A stretch of DNA of 64,000 nt from Pseudorhodoferax sp032153935 (GTDB lineage: Bacteria; Pseudomonadota; Gammaproteobacteria; Burkholderiales; Burkholderiaceae_C). The position numbers and the translations under genes are program-made. The stretch covers positions 744,001 through 808,000 of the forward strand of contig NZ_CAXUQL020000001.1 of assembly GCF_964253035.1 (NCBI RefSeq), read 5' to 3'. The notes under the pieces were generated by a model that made no database searches, was not told where the DNA came from, and was given only the letters and a program-made list of their open reading frames with translations. This document shows, in pieces, positions 43,620 to 52,274 of this stretch (the first letter of the stretch is position 1; each line of letters starts with the position of its first letter).

Positions 43620-44851
43620 ACCTCAAGCAAACCCTGCTGGCCGCTGCGGCCACCTGCGTCGTGACCGGTGCCTGGGCCCAGGGCGCCCCCATCAAGATCG
43701 GCCTGCTGGCCACGCTGGAGGGCCCGTTCGCGGCCGGCGGCGCGGACGGCATGCGCGGCGCCGAGCTGGCCGTCAAGGAGCGTGGCGGCATGGTGGCGGG
43801 CCGCAAGATCGAACTCGTCAAGGCCAGCTCGGACGCCAAGCCCGACGTGGCCGTCAACGCCACGCGCAAGCTGGTGGAGCAGGACAAGGTCGACATCATG
43901 GTCGGCCCGCTGTCGGGCGGCGAGGGCATCGCCGTGAAGGACTACTCCAAGACCCAGCCGCAGGTCACTTTCATCAACGGCGCCTCGGGCGCGCAGGGCA
44001 CCACGCTGGACAGCCCCAGCCCCAACTTCTACCGCTTCAACACCGAGGGCGCGCAGTGGATGGTGGGCCTGGGCCAGGCCGCGCTGGACAAGGGCTACAA
44101 GCGCGTGATGGTGATCGCCGAAGACTACGCCTTCCCCTACTCGCAGGTGCAGGGCTTCATGTCGGAGTTCTGCGCCAAGGGCGGCAAAGTGCCGGTCAAG
44201 GCCTGGGTGCCGCTGGGCGGCAAGGACTACAGCTCGGTCATCGCGCGCATCCCCAAGGACGTGGACGCGCTGCTGGTGGTGCTGGGCGGCGCCGACGCGG
44301 TGAACTTCCTCACGCAGTACGAGAACGCGGGCGGCGACAAGCCCATGCTGGGCGGCTCCATCACGGTGAGCCAGGACGTGCTGAACTACCGCGGCAAGCG
44401 GCGCGATTCGCTGGTGGGCACCTTGTCGGCCGGCCCCGTGGCCGACAGCTACGACGGCGCTGGCTGGAAGGCCTTCGTGGCCGACTACCAGAAGACCTAT
44501 CCGGTCTCCTCGGGCGCCTTCCCCAGCCCCAGCCTGTTCGCCTACGTGTACTACACCAACATGAAGGCCGCGCTGGACGGGCTCGACGCGGTGAAGGGCG
44601 ACCTCTCGGGCAACCAGGCCAAGTACCGCGAGGCGCTGCAGAAGATGGTGCTCAAGACGCCCACCGGCGACGTGCGGCTGGACGGCAACCGCCAGGCCAT
44701 CGGCACCACCTTCGTGACCGAGGTGGTGAAGGACGCGCAGGGCAACCTGACGACCAAGGTGGCCAAGAAGGTCGACAACATCGACCAGCTGCTGGGCATG
44801 AAGAAGGAAGACTTCAAGATGGGCACGCGGGATGTTCCCGCTTGCCCCTGA
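43616..44851 (+). CDS. Liv-type ABC transporter substrate-binding protein, operon B
   Basis: The 411-residue protein starts with GTG, four bases inside the livM end, behind an AAGGAGA ribosome site. It has a signal peptide (LKQTLLAAAATCVVTGAWAQ) and the periplasmic binding fold: IKIGLLATLEGPFAAGGADG, RKLVEQDKVDIMVGP, and VLGGADAVNFLTQYENAG. The family typically binds amino acids, amides or aromatic acids. Only modestly related to the two binding proteins of operon A. The ligand is presumably the compound processed by the enzymes encoded upstream. Confidence 0.92.
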   Translation: MNLKQTLLAAAATCVVTGAWAQGAPIKIGLLATLEGPFAAGGADGMRGAELAVKERGGMVAGRKIELVKASSDAKPDVAVNATRKLVEQDKVDIMVGPLSGGEGIAVKDYSKTQPQVTFINGASGAQGTTLDSPSPNFYRFNTEGAQWMVGLGQAALDKGYKRVMVIAEDYAFPYSQVQGFMSEFCAKGGKVPVKAWVPLGGKDYSSVIARIPKDVDALLVVLGGADAVNFLTQYENAGGDKPMLGGSITVSQDVLNYRGKRRDSLVGTLSAGPVADSYDGAGWKAFVADYQKTYPVSSGAFPSPSLFAYVYYTNMKAALDGLDAVKGDLSGNQAKYREALQKMVLKTPTGDVRLDGNRQAIGTTFVTEVVKDAQGNLTTKVAKKVDNIDQLLGMKKEDFKMGTRDVPACP

Positions 44852-44865
44852 GAAGGGCTGAACGC

Positions 44866-45672
44866 GTGGCCACCGTCACCCCGCTGCGTTCCGCTGCCCG
44901 TTCCAGCGCCGCCCCGCGCGCGCTGGCCTCGGGCGACGCGCTCGCGCTCGAAGGCGTCACGCGCGCCTTCGGGGCGCTGCGCGCCGTGGACGACGTGAGC
45001 TTCTCGGTGGCGGCCGGCCAGCGCTACGCCGTGCTGGGCAGCAACGGCGCGGGCAAGACCACGCTGTTCAACGCCATCACGGGCGACTTTCCGCCGACCA
45101 GCGGGCGCATCCGCTTCTTCGGCGAGGACATCACGGCGCTGCCGCCGCACGAGCGCATCCGCAAGGGACTGCGGCGCACCTACCAGTCCTCGCTGCTGTT
45201 CCGCGAACTCAGCGTGCGCGACAACCTGTTCCTGGCGGTGCGCGGCGTGGCCAACGGGCGCTTCAGCCTTCGGCGTGCTGGTGCCGGCCACGGCTCCACG
45301 CAGGCGACGGACGAGCTGCTGGAGCGCGCGCGCCTGGCCCACATCGCCGACACCCTGGTGGCCGACCTCGCGCACGGCCAACAGCGCCAGCTGGAGATCG
45401 GCATGGCGCTGGCCGGCGCGCCGCGGCTGATCCTGTTCGACGAACCGGCCGCGGGTCTGTCGCCGGCCGAACGGCGCGAACTGGTGGCGCTGCTCAACGC
45501 ACTGCCGGCCCACATGGGCTTCGTGATCATCGAACACGACCTGGACATCGCGCTGCGCGTGACCGAGAAGGTGACCGTGATGCACAACGGCCGCGTGCTC
45601 AAGACCGGCACGCCGGCCGAGATCGAAAACGACGCCCAGGTACAGGCCATCTACATGGGGGGCAAGCACTGA
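44866..45672 (+). CDS. Liv-type ABC transporter ATP-binding protein (LivG-like), operon B
   Basis: The 268-residue ATPase begins at a GTG (44866) behind AGAAGGG and has an Ala/Ser-rich 25-residue tail before the domain. Walker A is GSNGAGKTT (residues 58-66), signature region DLAHGQQRQLEIGMALA, Walker B LILFDEPAAGL, and switch His in IIEHDLDIAL. It forms the ATPase pair with the unusual LivF fusion encoded next. The stop codon shares one base with that gene's start. Confidence 0.92.
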   Translation: MATVTPLRSAARSSAAPRALASGDALALEGVTRAFGALRAVDDVSFSVAAGQRYAVLGSNGAGKTTLFNAITGDFPPTSGRIRFFGEDITALPPHERIRKGLRRTYQSSLLFRELSVRDNLFLAVRGVANGRFSLRRAGAGHGSTQATDELLERARLAHIADTLVADLAHGQQRQLEIGMALAGAPRLILFDEPAAGLSPAERRELVALLNALPAHMGFVIIEHDLDIALRVTEKVTVMHNGRVLKTGTPAEIENDAQVQAIYMGGKH

Positions 45673-47876
45673 TGGATGCGCCGTTGTTGCAGATCGACGG
45701 CCTGGACGTCTACTACGGCCGCGCCCATGCGCTGCAGGGCGTGAACCTGGGCCTGGACCGCGGCGTGCTCGGCATCGTCGGCCGCAACGGCATGGGCAAG
45801 ACCACGCTGTGCAACGCCATCTGCGGACTGCTGCCTCCCGTCGGCCGTGCCGCCGGCAGCGTGCGCCTGCAGGGCGAGGAGATGCTGGGCCTGCCGCCCG
45901 AGCGGCGTACCAAGCGCGGCATCGCCTACGTGCCGCAGGGCCGGCGCGTGTGGCCGTCGCTGACGGTGGACGAGACCTTGCGGCTCGTGGCACCGAAACG
46001 CCGCGACGTGGACAAGGTCTACGCCATGTTCCCGCGCCTCGCGGAACGCAAGGGCAACGGCGGTGCGCAGCTGTCGGGCGGCGAACAGCAGATGCTGGCC
46101 ATCGGCCGTGCGCTGCTGCTGGAGCCGCGGCTCCTGGTCATGGACGAGCCGACCGAAGGCCTGGCCCCAGTCATCGTGGAGCAGGTCGCGCGGGCACTGC
46201 GCGACCTGGCGGCCGACGGCAAGATCGGCGTGCTGCTGATCGAGCAGAACCTGGGCGTGGCCATCGAGGTGGCCGACCGCATCGGCGTGATGGTCAACGG
46301 CCGCATCGCGCAGCTGATGCCAGCGGCCGAGCTCGGAGCCGACCGCGCGCTGCAGGAACGGCTGCTGGGCGTGCGCACCGGGCCCGACGAGGAGACCGAA
46401 GCGCCGACGGTCGAGAGCGACCGGCCCACCACCATCATCACGGTGGCGCGCATGCACGGCGATGGCGCGCCCTCGCTCGATGCGCTGCTGCCGCGCACGG
46501 TGCGTGGCTTCAACCGCTGGAACAGCGGCGACACCGCCGCGCCGGTGACCGACATTCCGCGCGTGGCACCGCCAGCGCCCAGCCCCGTGGCCGCGCCGGC
46601 ACAGCGCGCCGCCCAGGTGCTGGAGTTTCCGGTGGCCGCAAGCAGCGAGCGCTGCGCCTACGTGGCCGGCACCTTCGACACCAAGGGCCGCGAGCTGGCC
46701 TACCTGCGCCAGTGCCTCGAAAAGCTGGGCCTGCGCGTGGTGACCGTCGATCTGGCCACCAGCGGCAAGCCCTCGCCTGCCAGCGTGCACCCGCGTGAGG
46801 TGGCGCGCCATCACCCGCAGGGCGAGTCGGCCGTGTTCAGCGGCGACCGCGGCACGGCCGTCACCGCCATGGCGCTGGCCTTCGAGCGCTACGTGCTCAC
46901 GCGGCGCGACCTGGGTGGCCTGATCTCGGCCGGTGGCTCGGGCGGGACGGCGCTGGCCACGCCGGCCATGCGCGCCTTGCCGGTGGGTGTGCCCAAGATG
47001 ATGGTCAGCACCGTGGCCAGCGGCGACGTGCGGCCCTACGTCGGGCCCAGCGACATCTGCATGATGTATTCGGTCACCGACGTGCAGGGCATCAACCGCA
47101 TCAGCGAGCGCGTGCTGGCCAACGCCGCCCACGCACTGGCCGGCATGGTGACGCACCCCATGCCCGAGAGCGAAGCGCGCAAGCCCGCGCTGGGCCTGAC
47201 CATGTTCGGCGTGACCACGCCCTGCGTGCAGGCCGTGACCAAGCAGCTGGAGGAGGCCTACGACTGCCTGGTGTTCCACGCTACCGGCACCGGTGGCCAG
47301 AGCATGGAGAAGCTGGCCGCATCCGGCCTGCTGGCCGGCTGCATCGATGTCTCGACCACCGAGATCGCCGACGAGATCGTGGGCGGCATCATGTCGGCCG
47401 GCCCCATGCGGCTGGACGTGTTCGCGCGGCACGCCGTGCCCTGGGTCGGCTCGGTCGGCGCCATGGACATGGTGAACTTCGGCGCGAAGGACACGGTGCC
47501 CGAGCGCTTCCGCGCGCGGCGCCTGTACCAGCACAACGCCAGCGTGACGCTGATGCGCACCACGCCCGACGAGTGCCGCGCGATCGGCGCCTTCCTGGCC
47601 GCCAAGTGCAACGCCATGCGTGGGCCGGTGCGGCTGCTGCTGCCCGAGGGCGGCGTCTCGGCCATCGACAAGCCCGGCCAGCCCTTCCACGATCCCGAGG
47701 CCAACCGCGCGCTGTTCGACACGCTGGCCCAGAACTTCCGCAGCAGCAGCGACCACCAGCTGGTCCGCCTGCCGCACCACATCAACGATGAGGCCTTTGC
47801 CGACGCGCTGGTTGCCGCCTGGCGCGCCGTGGCCCCCAAGGAGGAGCGAACCCATGCCACGCATCGCCAGAGATGA
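45672..47876 (+). CDS. LivF ATPase fused to a Tm-1-like UPF0261 domain
   Basis: The 734-residue product has two parts. Residues 1-236 form a complete LivF-type ATPase: Walker A GRNGMGKTT (37-45), signature LSGGEQQ (134-140), Walker B LLVMDEP (154-160), LIEQNLGVAIEVADR. A Pro/Ala-rich linker (~238-326) leads to a full UPF0261 domain (~327-730; YVAGTFDTKGRELAYL, LISAGGSGGTALATPAMRAL, VFHATGTGGQSMEKL, GAMDMVNFGAKDTVPERF). UPF0261 is the N-terminal ATP-binding half of tomato Tm-1, usually a separate bacterial protein. No frameshift is involved. It overlaps by 23 bp the gene for the TIM-barrel protein that is its usual partner. Confidence 0.9.
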   Translation: MDAPLLQIDGLDVYYGRAHALQGVNLGLDRGVLGIVGRNGMGKTTLCNAICGLLPPVGRAAGSVRLQGEEMLGLPPERRTKRGIAYVPQGRRVWPSLTVDETLRLVAPKRRDVDKVYAMFPRLAERKGNGGAQLSGGEQQMLAIGRALLLEPRLLVMDEPTEGLAPVIVEQVARALRDLAADGKIGVLLIEQNLGVAIEVADRIGVMVNGRIAQLMPAAELGADRALQERLLGVRTGPDEETEAPTVESDRPTTIITVARMHGDGAPSLDALLPRTVRGFNRWNSGDTAAPVTDIPRVAPPAPSPVAAPAQRAAQVLEFPVAASSERCAYVAGTFDTKGRELAYLRQCLEKLGLRVVTVDLATSGKPSPASVHPREVARHHPQGESAVFSGDRGTAVTAMALAFERYVLTRRDLGGLISAGGSGGTALATPAMRALPVGVPKMMVSTVASGDVRPYVGPSDICMMYSVTDVQGINRISERVLANAAHALAGMVTHPMPESEARKPALGLTMFGVTTPCVQAVTKQLEEAYDCLVFHATGTGGQSMEKLAASGLLAGCIDVSTTEIADEIVGGIMSAGPMRLDVFARHAVPWVGSVGAMDMVNFGAKDTVPERFRARRLYQHNASVTLMRTTPDECRAIGAFLAAKCNAMRGPVRLLLPEGGVSAIDKPGQPFHDPEANRALFDTLAQNFRSSSDHQLVRLPHHINDEAFADALVAAWRAVAPKEERTHATHRQR

Positions 47877-48684
47877 GCTGCTGCGGCGCTTTCGCGCCAA
47901 GATCGCCGCGGGCCGGCCGCTGATCGGCGGTGGCGCCGGCACCGGCCTGTCGGCCAAGTGCGAGGAGGCCGGCGGCATCGACCTGATCGTGATCTACAAC
48001 TCAGGCCGCTACCGCATGGCCGGACGCGGCTCGCTGGCGGGCCTGCTGGCCTACGGCAACGCCAACGAGATCGTCTGCGAGATGGCGCGCGAGGTGCTGC
48101 CCGTGGTCAAGCACACGCCGGTGCTGGCCGGCGTGAACGGCACCGACCCCTTCATGATCCCCGACCAGTTCCTGCGCCGGCTGGTCGACCTGGGCTTCTC
48201 GGGCATCCAGAACTTCCCCACCGTGGGGCTGATCGACGGAACCTTCCGCGCCAACCTGGAAGAAACCGGCATGGGCTACGGGCTGGAAGTGGAGATGGTG
48301 CGCCGTGCGCGCGCCATGGACCTCCTGACCACGCCCTACGTGTTCTGCGAGGCCGATGCGCGCGCGATGGCCGAGGCCGGTGCGGACATCGTGGTCTGCC
48401 ACCTGGGCCTGACGACCGGCGGCAGCATCGGCGCCGAAACCGCGCTGCAACTGGCGGACTGCGTGGCCCCCATCAAGGCCTGGGCCGCCGCCGCCAAGGC
48501 CGTGAACCCGGACCAGCTGGTGCTGTGCCACGGCGGCCCCATCGCCACGCCCGAGGACGCGCGCTGGATCCTCGGCCAATGCCCGGAACTGCACGGTTTC
48601 TACGGCGCCAGCTCCATGGAGCGGCTGCCCACCGAGATCGCATTGACAGAAACCACCCGACGCTTCACGGAGATCGCTTTATGA
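47854..48684 (+). CDS. Phosphoenolpyruvate-hydrolase-like TIM-barrel protein (Tm-1 C-terminal-domain homologue)
   Basis: The 276-residue protein matches the TIM-barrel family annotated as PEP hydrolase: RPLIGGGAGTGLSAKCEEAG, IVIYNSGRYRMAGRGSLAG, VLAGVNGTDPF, GFSGIQNFPTVGLIDG, ADIVVCHLGLTTGG, LCHGGPIATPEDA and GFYGASSMERLP. This is the domain that follows UPF0261 in tomato Tm-1 and in bacterial gene pairs; the enzyme activity is unproven. Start behind an AAGGAGG site, inside the 3' end of the LivF::UPF0261 gene; stop overlaps the flotillin start by 4 bp. Close coupling supports a physical complex. Confidence 0.88.
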   Translation: MPRIARDELLRRFRAKIAAGRPLIGGGAGTGLSAKCEEAGGIDLIVIYNSGRYRMAGRGSLAGLLAYGNANEIVCEMAREVLPVVKHTPVLAGVNGTDPFMIPDQFLRRLVDLGFSGIQNFPTVGLIDGTFRANLEETGMGYGLEVEMVRRARAMDLLTTPYVFCEADARAMAEAGADIVVCHLGLTTGGSIGAETALQLADCVAPIKAWAAAAKAVNPDQLVLCHGGPIATPEDARWILGQCPELHGFYGASSMERLPTEIALTETTRRFTEIAL

Positions 48685-50372
48685 CTGGCGCTGAATTCGG
48701 CAGCTTCCTACTCGGCCTGATCGTGGTGGTCATCGCCGTGGCCATCGTGGTCTGGCTGTTCCACTGGCTGTACCTGCGCAGCAGCAAGGAGCGCGCCTTC
48801 GTGCGCACCGGCATGGGCGGGCAGAAGGTGGTGCTGGGGGGAGGCGCCTTCGTGCTGCCCATCGTGCACGACGTGATCCCGGTGAACATGAACACGCTGC
48901 GGCTGGAGGTGAGCCGCGGCCGCGACAAGGCCCTGATCACCAAGGACCGCATGCGCGTGGACGTGATCGCCGAGTTCTACGTGCGCGTGGCGGCCGAGCC
49001 CGAGGCCGTGGCCGCCGCTGCCCAGACGCTGGGCCTGCGCACCATGGAGCCAGAGCAGCTCAAGGAGCTGGTGGAAGGCAAGTTCGTCGACGCGCTGCGC
49101 ACCGCCGCGGCCGAGATGACGATGGAAGAGCTGCACGAGAAGCGCGGCAGCTACGTCAAGCGCGTGCGCGAGGCCGTGGCCGGCGACCTGACCATGAACG
49201 GCCTGGAGCTGGAGGCCGCATCGCTCACGCAGCTGGACCAGACGGCCATGGAGTACTTCAACCCCAGCAACGCCTTCGACGCCGAGGGCCTGACGCGGCT
49301 GACCGAGCAGATCGAGCGGCGCAAGAAGCAGCGCAACGACGTCGAGCAGGACACGCTGATCGCCATCCGCAACAAGAACCTGGAAGCCGAGAAGCTGAGC
49401 CTGGACATCGACCGCGAGGCCGAGCACGCGCGCCTGCACCAGCAGCGCGAGGTGGAGATCGCCCGCGCGCGCCAGCGTGCCGAGCTGACCAGCGAGCGCG
49501 CGCAGAGCGAGCAGAACGCCGAAGGTGCGCAGATCACCGCCAAGCAGGCCATCGACATGGCCCGCATCCGCAGCGAGCAAAGCCTGGAGCAGGAGCGCAT
49601 CACCAAGGAGCGCACGCTGCAGGCCGCCGAGATCGCACGCCGCCAATCGCTGGAACTGGCCGAGCAGCAGCGCGCGATCGCCGTGGCGCGCGAGAGCGAG
49701 GCGCTGTCGAACGCGCAGGCCGGTGCCGAGGCCGCGCGTGCGCTGGCCGTCGCCGCAGAGGAGAAGGTCTTCACCGCGCGCGAGGTGGAGATGGCCGAGC
49801 GCAAGAAGGCCATCGAGCTGATCGGCGCGGCGCAGGCCGCCGAACGCGAGGCGCTGCAGCTGACCGTGGCCGCGCAGGCCGAGAAGGCCGCCAGCGCCGA
49901 CCGCGGCGCCGCCATCCGCGCCCAGGCCGAAGCCGATGCCGACGCCGACCGCATCAAGGCCCTGGCCGTGCGCGTGCGCGCCGAGATCGAGGCCGAGGCC
50001 CAGCGCTGGATGAACGAGGCGCAGAACGTGCTGTCGCCCGAGGCGCGCACCTCGGCCCTGCGCATGCGGCTGGTGGAGAAGGCCGAAGGCATCATCCGCG
50101 AATCGGTGCGGCCGATGGAGCGCATCGAGGGCATCAAGATCCTGCATGTGGACGGCTTGGGGGGCGGCAGCAGCGGTGGCGGCGATGGCGGTGGCGGCGG
50201 CTTTGCCGACGGTGTCGTCAACTCTGCGCTGCGCTTCCGGGCCCAGGCGCCGCTGGTGGACCAGCTGCTGCGCGAGATCGGCCTGGATGCGGGCGACATC
50301 CAGCGGCTGGCCGGCGCCAGCTCGGGTGCCAGCGCGGCGCTGCCACCGGCCCAGCAGAAGTCTGAAGCATGA
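48681..50372 (+). CDS. Flotillin-like SPFH-domain membrane protein (YqiK type)
   Basis: The 563-residue protein has one N-terminal membrane helix (about 8-30, LGLIVVVIAVAIVVWLFHW), an SPFH/band-7 domain (~35-200; AFVRTGMGGQKVVLGGGAFV, DVIAEFYVRVAAEPEAVAAA), a long charged coiled coil (~200-450, rich in Glu/Arg/Ala repeats), and a Gly-rich C-terminal stretch near residues 492-506. This is the flotillin/YqiK architecture: such proteins oligomerise as large scaffolds on membranes and organise partner proteins. No NfeD/YqiJ partner gene is adjacent, which is unusual. It sits between the transporter genes and the last enzymes of operon B, coupled by ATGA at both ends. Confidence 0.9.
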   Translation: MTGAEFGSFLLGLIVVVIAVAIVVWLFHWLYLRSSKERAFVRTGMGGQKVVLGGGAFVLPIVHDVIPVNMNTLRLEVSRGRDKALITKDRMRVDVIAEFYVRVAAEPEAVAAAAQTLGLRTMEPEQLKELVEGKFVDALRTAAAEMTMEELHEKRGSYVKRVREAVAGDLTMNGLELEAASLTQLDQTAMEYFNPSNAFDAEGLTRLTEQIERRKKQRNDVEQDTLIAIRNKNLEAEKLSLDIDREAEHARLHQQREVEIARARQRAELTSERAQSEQNAEGAQITAKQAIDMARIRSEQSLEQERITKERTLQAAEIARRQSLELAEQQRAIAVARESEALSNAQAGAEAARALAVAAEEKVFTAREVEMAERKKAIELIGAAQAAEREALQLTVAAQAEKAASADRGAAIRAQAEADADADRIKALAVRVRAEIEAEAQRWMNEAQNVLSPEARTSALRMRLVEKAEGIIRESVRPMERIEGIKILHVDGLGGGSSGGGDGGGGGFADGVVNSALRFRAQAPLVDQLLREIGLDAGDIQRLAGASSGASAALPPAQQKSEA

Positions 50373-50803
50373 TCCGCCTGTACGTCTCCACCGTGATCGA
50401 GGCCGCCGCCGACAACGTCTGGGCCCGCGTGCGCGACTTCAACGGCCTGCCGCAGTGGCACCCGGGCATCGCGGACAGCCGCATCGAGAACGGCGAGCCC
50501 AGCGACCGCGTGGGCTGCATCCGCCACTTCCACACGCGCGACGGCAGCACCATCCGCGAACGCTTGCTGGCGCTGTCCGACTTCGATTTCACGCAGACCT
50601 ACGAGATCCTGGAAAGTGCCATGGGCGTGGACAACTACGTGGCCACGCTCAAGCTCACGCCGATCACCGACGGCAACCGCTGCTTCGCCGAATGGAGCGC
50701 GGAGTTCGACTGCGACGAAGGGCGCGAACAGGAGCTGACGCGCACGATTGCCGACGGCGTGTTCCAGGGCGGCTTCAACGCCCTGAAGCAGATGTACCGC
50801 TGA
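50369..50803 (+). CDS. SRPBCC-family (START-like) protein
   Basis: The 144-residue protein has the polyketide-cyclase/SRPBCC pattern: an N-terminal strand, AAADNVWARVRDFNGLPQWH, CIRHFHTRDGSTIRERLLAL and a long C-terminal helix (VFQGGFNALKQMY). The fold makes a hydrophobic cavity that binds or cyclises a ligand. It is paralogous to the first domain of the next gene product (shared RDFN, SRIE-GGE, VGC-R, TLK-x-TDGNR spacing), so one arose by tandem duplication. Coupled to both neighbours by stop-start overlap. Confidence 0.88.
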   Translation: MIRLYVSTVIEAAADNVWARVRDFNGLPQWHPGIADSRIENGEPSDRVGCIRHFHTRDGSTIRERLLALSDFDFTQTYEILESAMGVDNYVATLKLTPITDGNRCFAEWSAEFDCDEGREQELTRTIADGVFQGGFNALKQMYR

Positions 50804-52263
50804 TGCTGCAGAAGGTCGTCCGCTCGACGGTGATCGACGCGCCCATCGAGCGCGTCTGGGCCGTGCTGCGCGATTTCAACAGCCACGACCAGTGGCACGA
50901 CGTGGTGGACCAGAGCCGCATCGAGGGCGGTGAGCGCAGCGACCAGGTGGGCTGCGTGCGCAGCTTCTCACTCAAGGACGGCAACCGCATCCGCGAGCAG
51001 CTGCTGACGCTGGACGACCGGCTCTACAAGAGCACCTACTGCATCGTCGAGGCGACAGTGCCACTGCTGCGCTACGTGGCCACCGTCACGCTCAAGCCCG
51101 TGACAGATGGCAACCGCACCTTCTGGCACTGGGAGTCGAGCTTCGCCACACCGCCGGGCCGCGAGCGCGAGCTGCGCGAGATGGTGGCCCAGGGGGTCTA
51201 CGAAGCCGGCTTCGCCAACCTGCGCCGGCACCTGCAGCGCGGCGGTGACCTGCGCGCGCCGGGCCGGGCGGCGATGCCGGTGGCCATCGCGCTGCCGACG
51301 CGGCGCGTGGTGCTGCGGGACTACGGTGACGCACGGCAGATGCGACTGGAAGACACCGAGGCGCCGCCGCCCGCCCCGGGCGAGGTGCGCATCCGCCAGC
51401 GTGCCATCGGGCTGAACTACATCGACGTGTATCTGCGCAAGGGCCAGATCCCCGGCATGCTGGCGCCGGGCGGCACGCCAGGCATGGAAGCGGCCGGCGC
51501 CGTGCTGGAATGCGGTGAAGGCGTGCATGGGTACCTGGCAGACGAACGCGTGGCCTACCTGGGCCCGCAGCCCGGCGCGTACGCTGGCGTCCGCAATGTG
51601 CCGGCCGGCTGGCTGGTGCGGCTGCCGCCCGCGGTGGACGACGAGGTGGCCGCCGCGCTGCTGCTCAAGGGCCTGACGGCCGACGCGCTGCTGCACGACG
51701 TGGCGCCGGTGAAGCCCGGCGCGCGCTGGCTGGTGCACGCCGCCGCCGGTGCCTTGGGCCAGGTGCTGTGCCAATGGGCCGGCCGCCTGGGCGCGCGGGT
51801 CATCGGCACCGTTTCCAGCGAAGCCAAGGCCCGCATCGCGCGCGCGCACGGCTGCGCCGAGGTGATCGTCACGCCCGACTACCGCTTCGCCGACGCCGTG
51901 CAGGCCCTGGGCGGCGCCGACGTGATCGTCGACGGCCTGGGCCGGCAGGCGCAGCAGGAGAACCTGGCCGCACTGACCCCCTGCGGCCACTGGATCAGCC
52001 TGGGCCAGGCCAGCGGCCCGCTGGCGCCGCTGGACCCGGACGCGCTGCTGATGAAGTCCGCCACCTTCTCGCGCCCCATCGTGTTCGCCTACGTCGCGCA
52101 GCCGCAGACCCTGGCGCGCCGCGCCGCGCGCGTGTGGGCGGCGCTGGCCGATGGCAGCATCACCATGCCCACCATCGAGCGCTTCACGCTGGAAAGCGCG
52201 GCCCAGGCGCACGAGCGGCTGGAGTCGCGCGAACGCAGCGGCGCACTTGTCCTGATCCCCTGA
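50803..52263 (+). CDS. SRPBCC domain fused to a quinone oxidoreductase (MDR family)
   Basis: The 486-residue product joins two domains without a frame break. Residues 1-150 are an SRPBCC domain (APIERVWAVLRDFN, RDFNSHDQWH, VGCVRSFSLKDGNRIRE). Residues ~158-486 are a zinc-free medium-chain dehydrogenase of the quinone-reductase type: GEVRIRQRAIGLNYIDVYLR, GTPGMEAAGAVLE, the nucleotide-binding WLVHAAAGALGQVLCQWA, and a C-terminal SAAQAHERLESR motif. It likely reduces an enone or quinone with NADPH, the SRPBCC part perhaps holding the substrate. The internal Met-158 lacks a ribosome site, so separate translation is unlikely. Confidence 0.87.
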   Translation: MLQKVVRSTVIDAPIERVWAVLRDFNSHDQWHDVVDQSRIEGGERSDQVGCVRSFSLKDGNRIREQLLTLDDRLYKSTYCIVEATVPLLRYVATVTLKPVTDGNRTFWHWESSFATPPGRERELREMVAQGVYEAGFANLRRHLQRGGDLRAPGRAAMPVAIALPTRRVVLRDYGDARQMRLEDTEAPPPAPGEVRIRQRAIGLNYIDVYLRKGQIPGMLAPGGTPGMEAAGAVLECGEGVHGYLADERVAYLGPQPGAYAGVRNVPAGWLVRLPPAVDDEVAAALLLKGLTADALLHDVAPVKPGARWLVHAAAGALGQVLCQWAGRLGARVIGTVSSEAKARIARAHGCAEVIVTPDYRFADAVQALGGADVIVDGLGRQAQQENLAALTPCGHWISLGQASGPLAPLDPDALLMKSATFSRPIVFAYVAQPQTLARRAARVWAALADGSITMPTIERFTLESAAQAHERLESRERSGALVLIP

Positions 52264-52274
52264 AGGAGCTTTCC

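Noticed and set aside
45651..47978. A 775-codon minus-strand frame opposite the LivF::UPF0261 gene
   Set aside because: Antisense shadow. The plus strand carries Walker A, signature and Walker B motifs and the UPF0261 domain.
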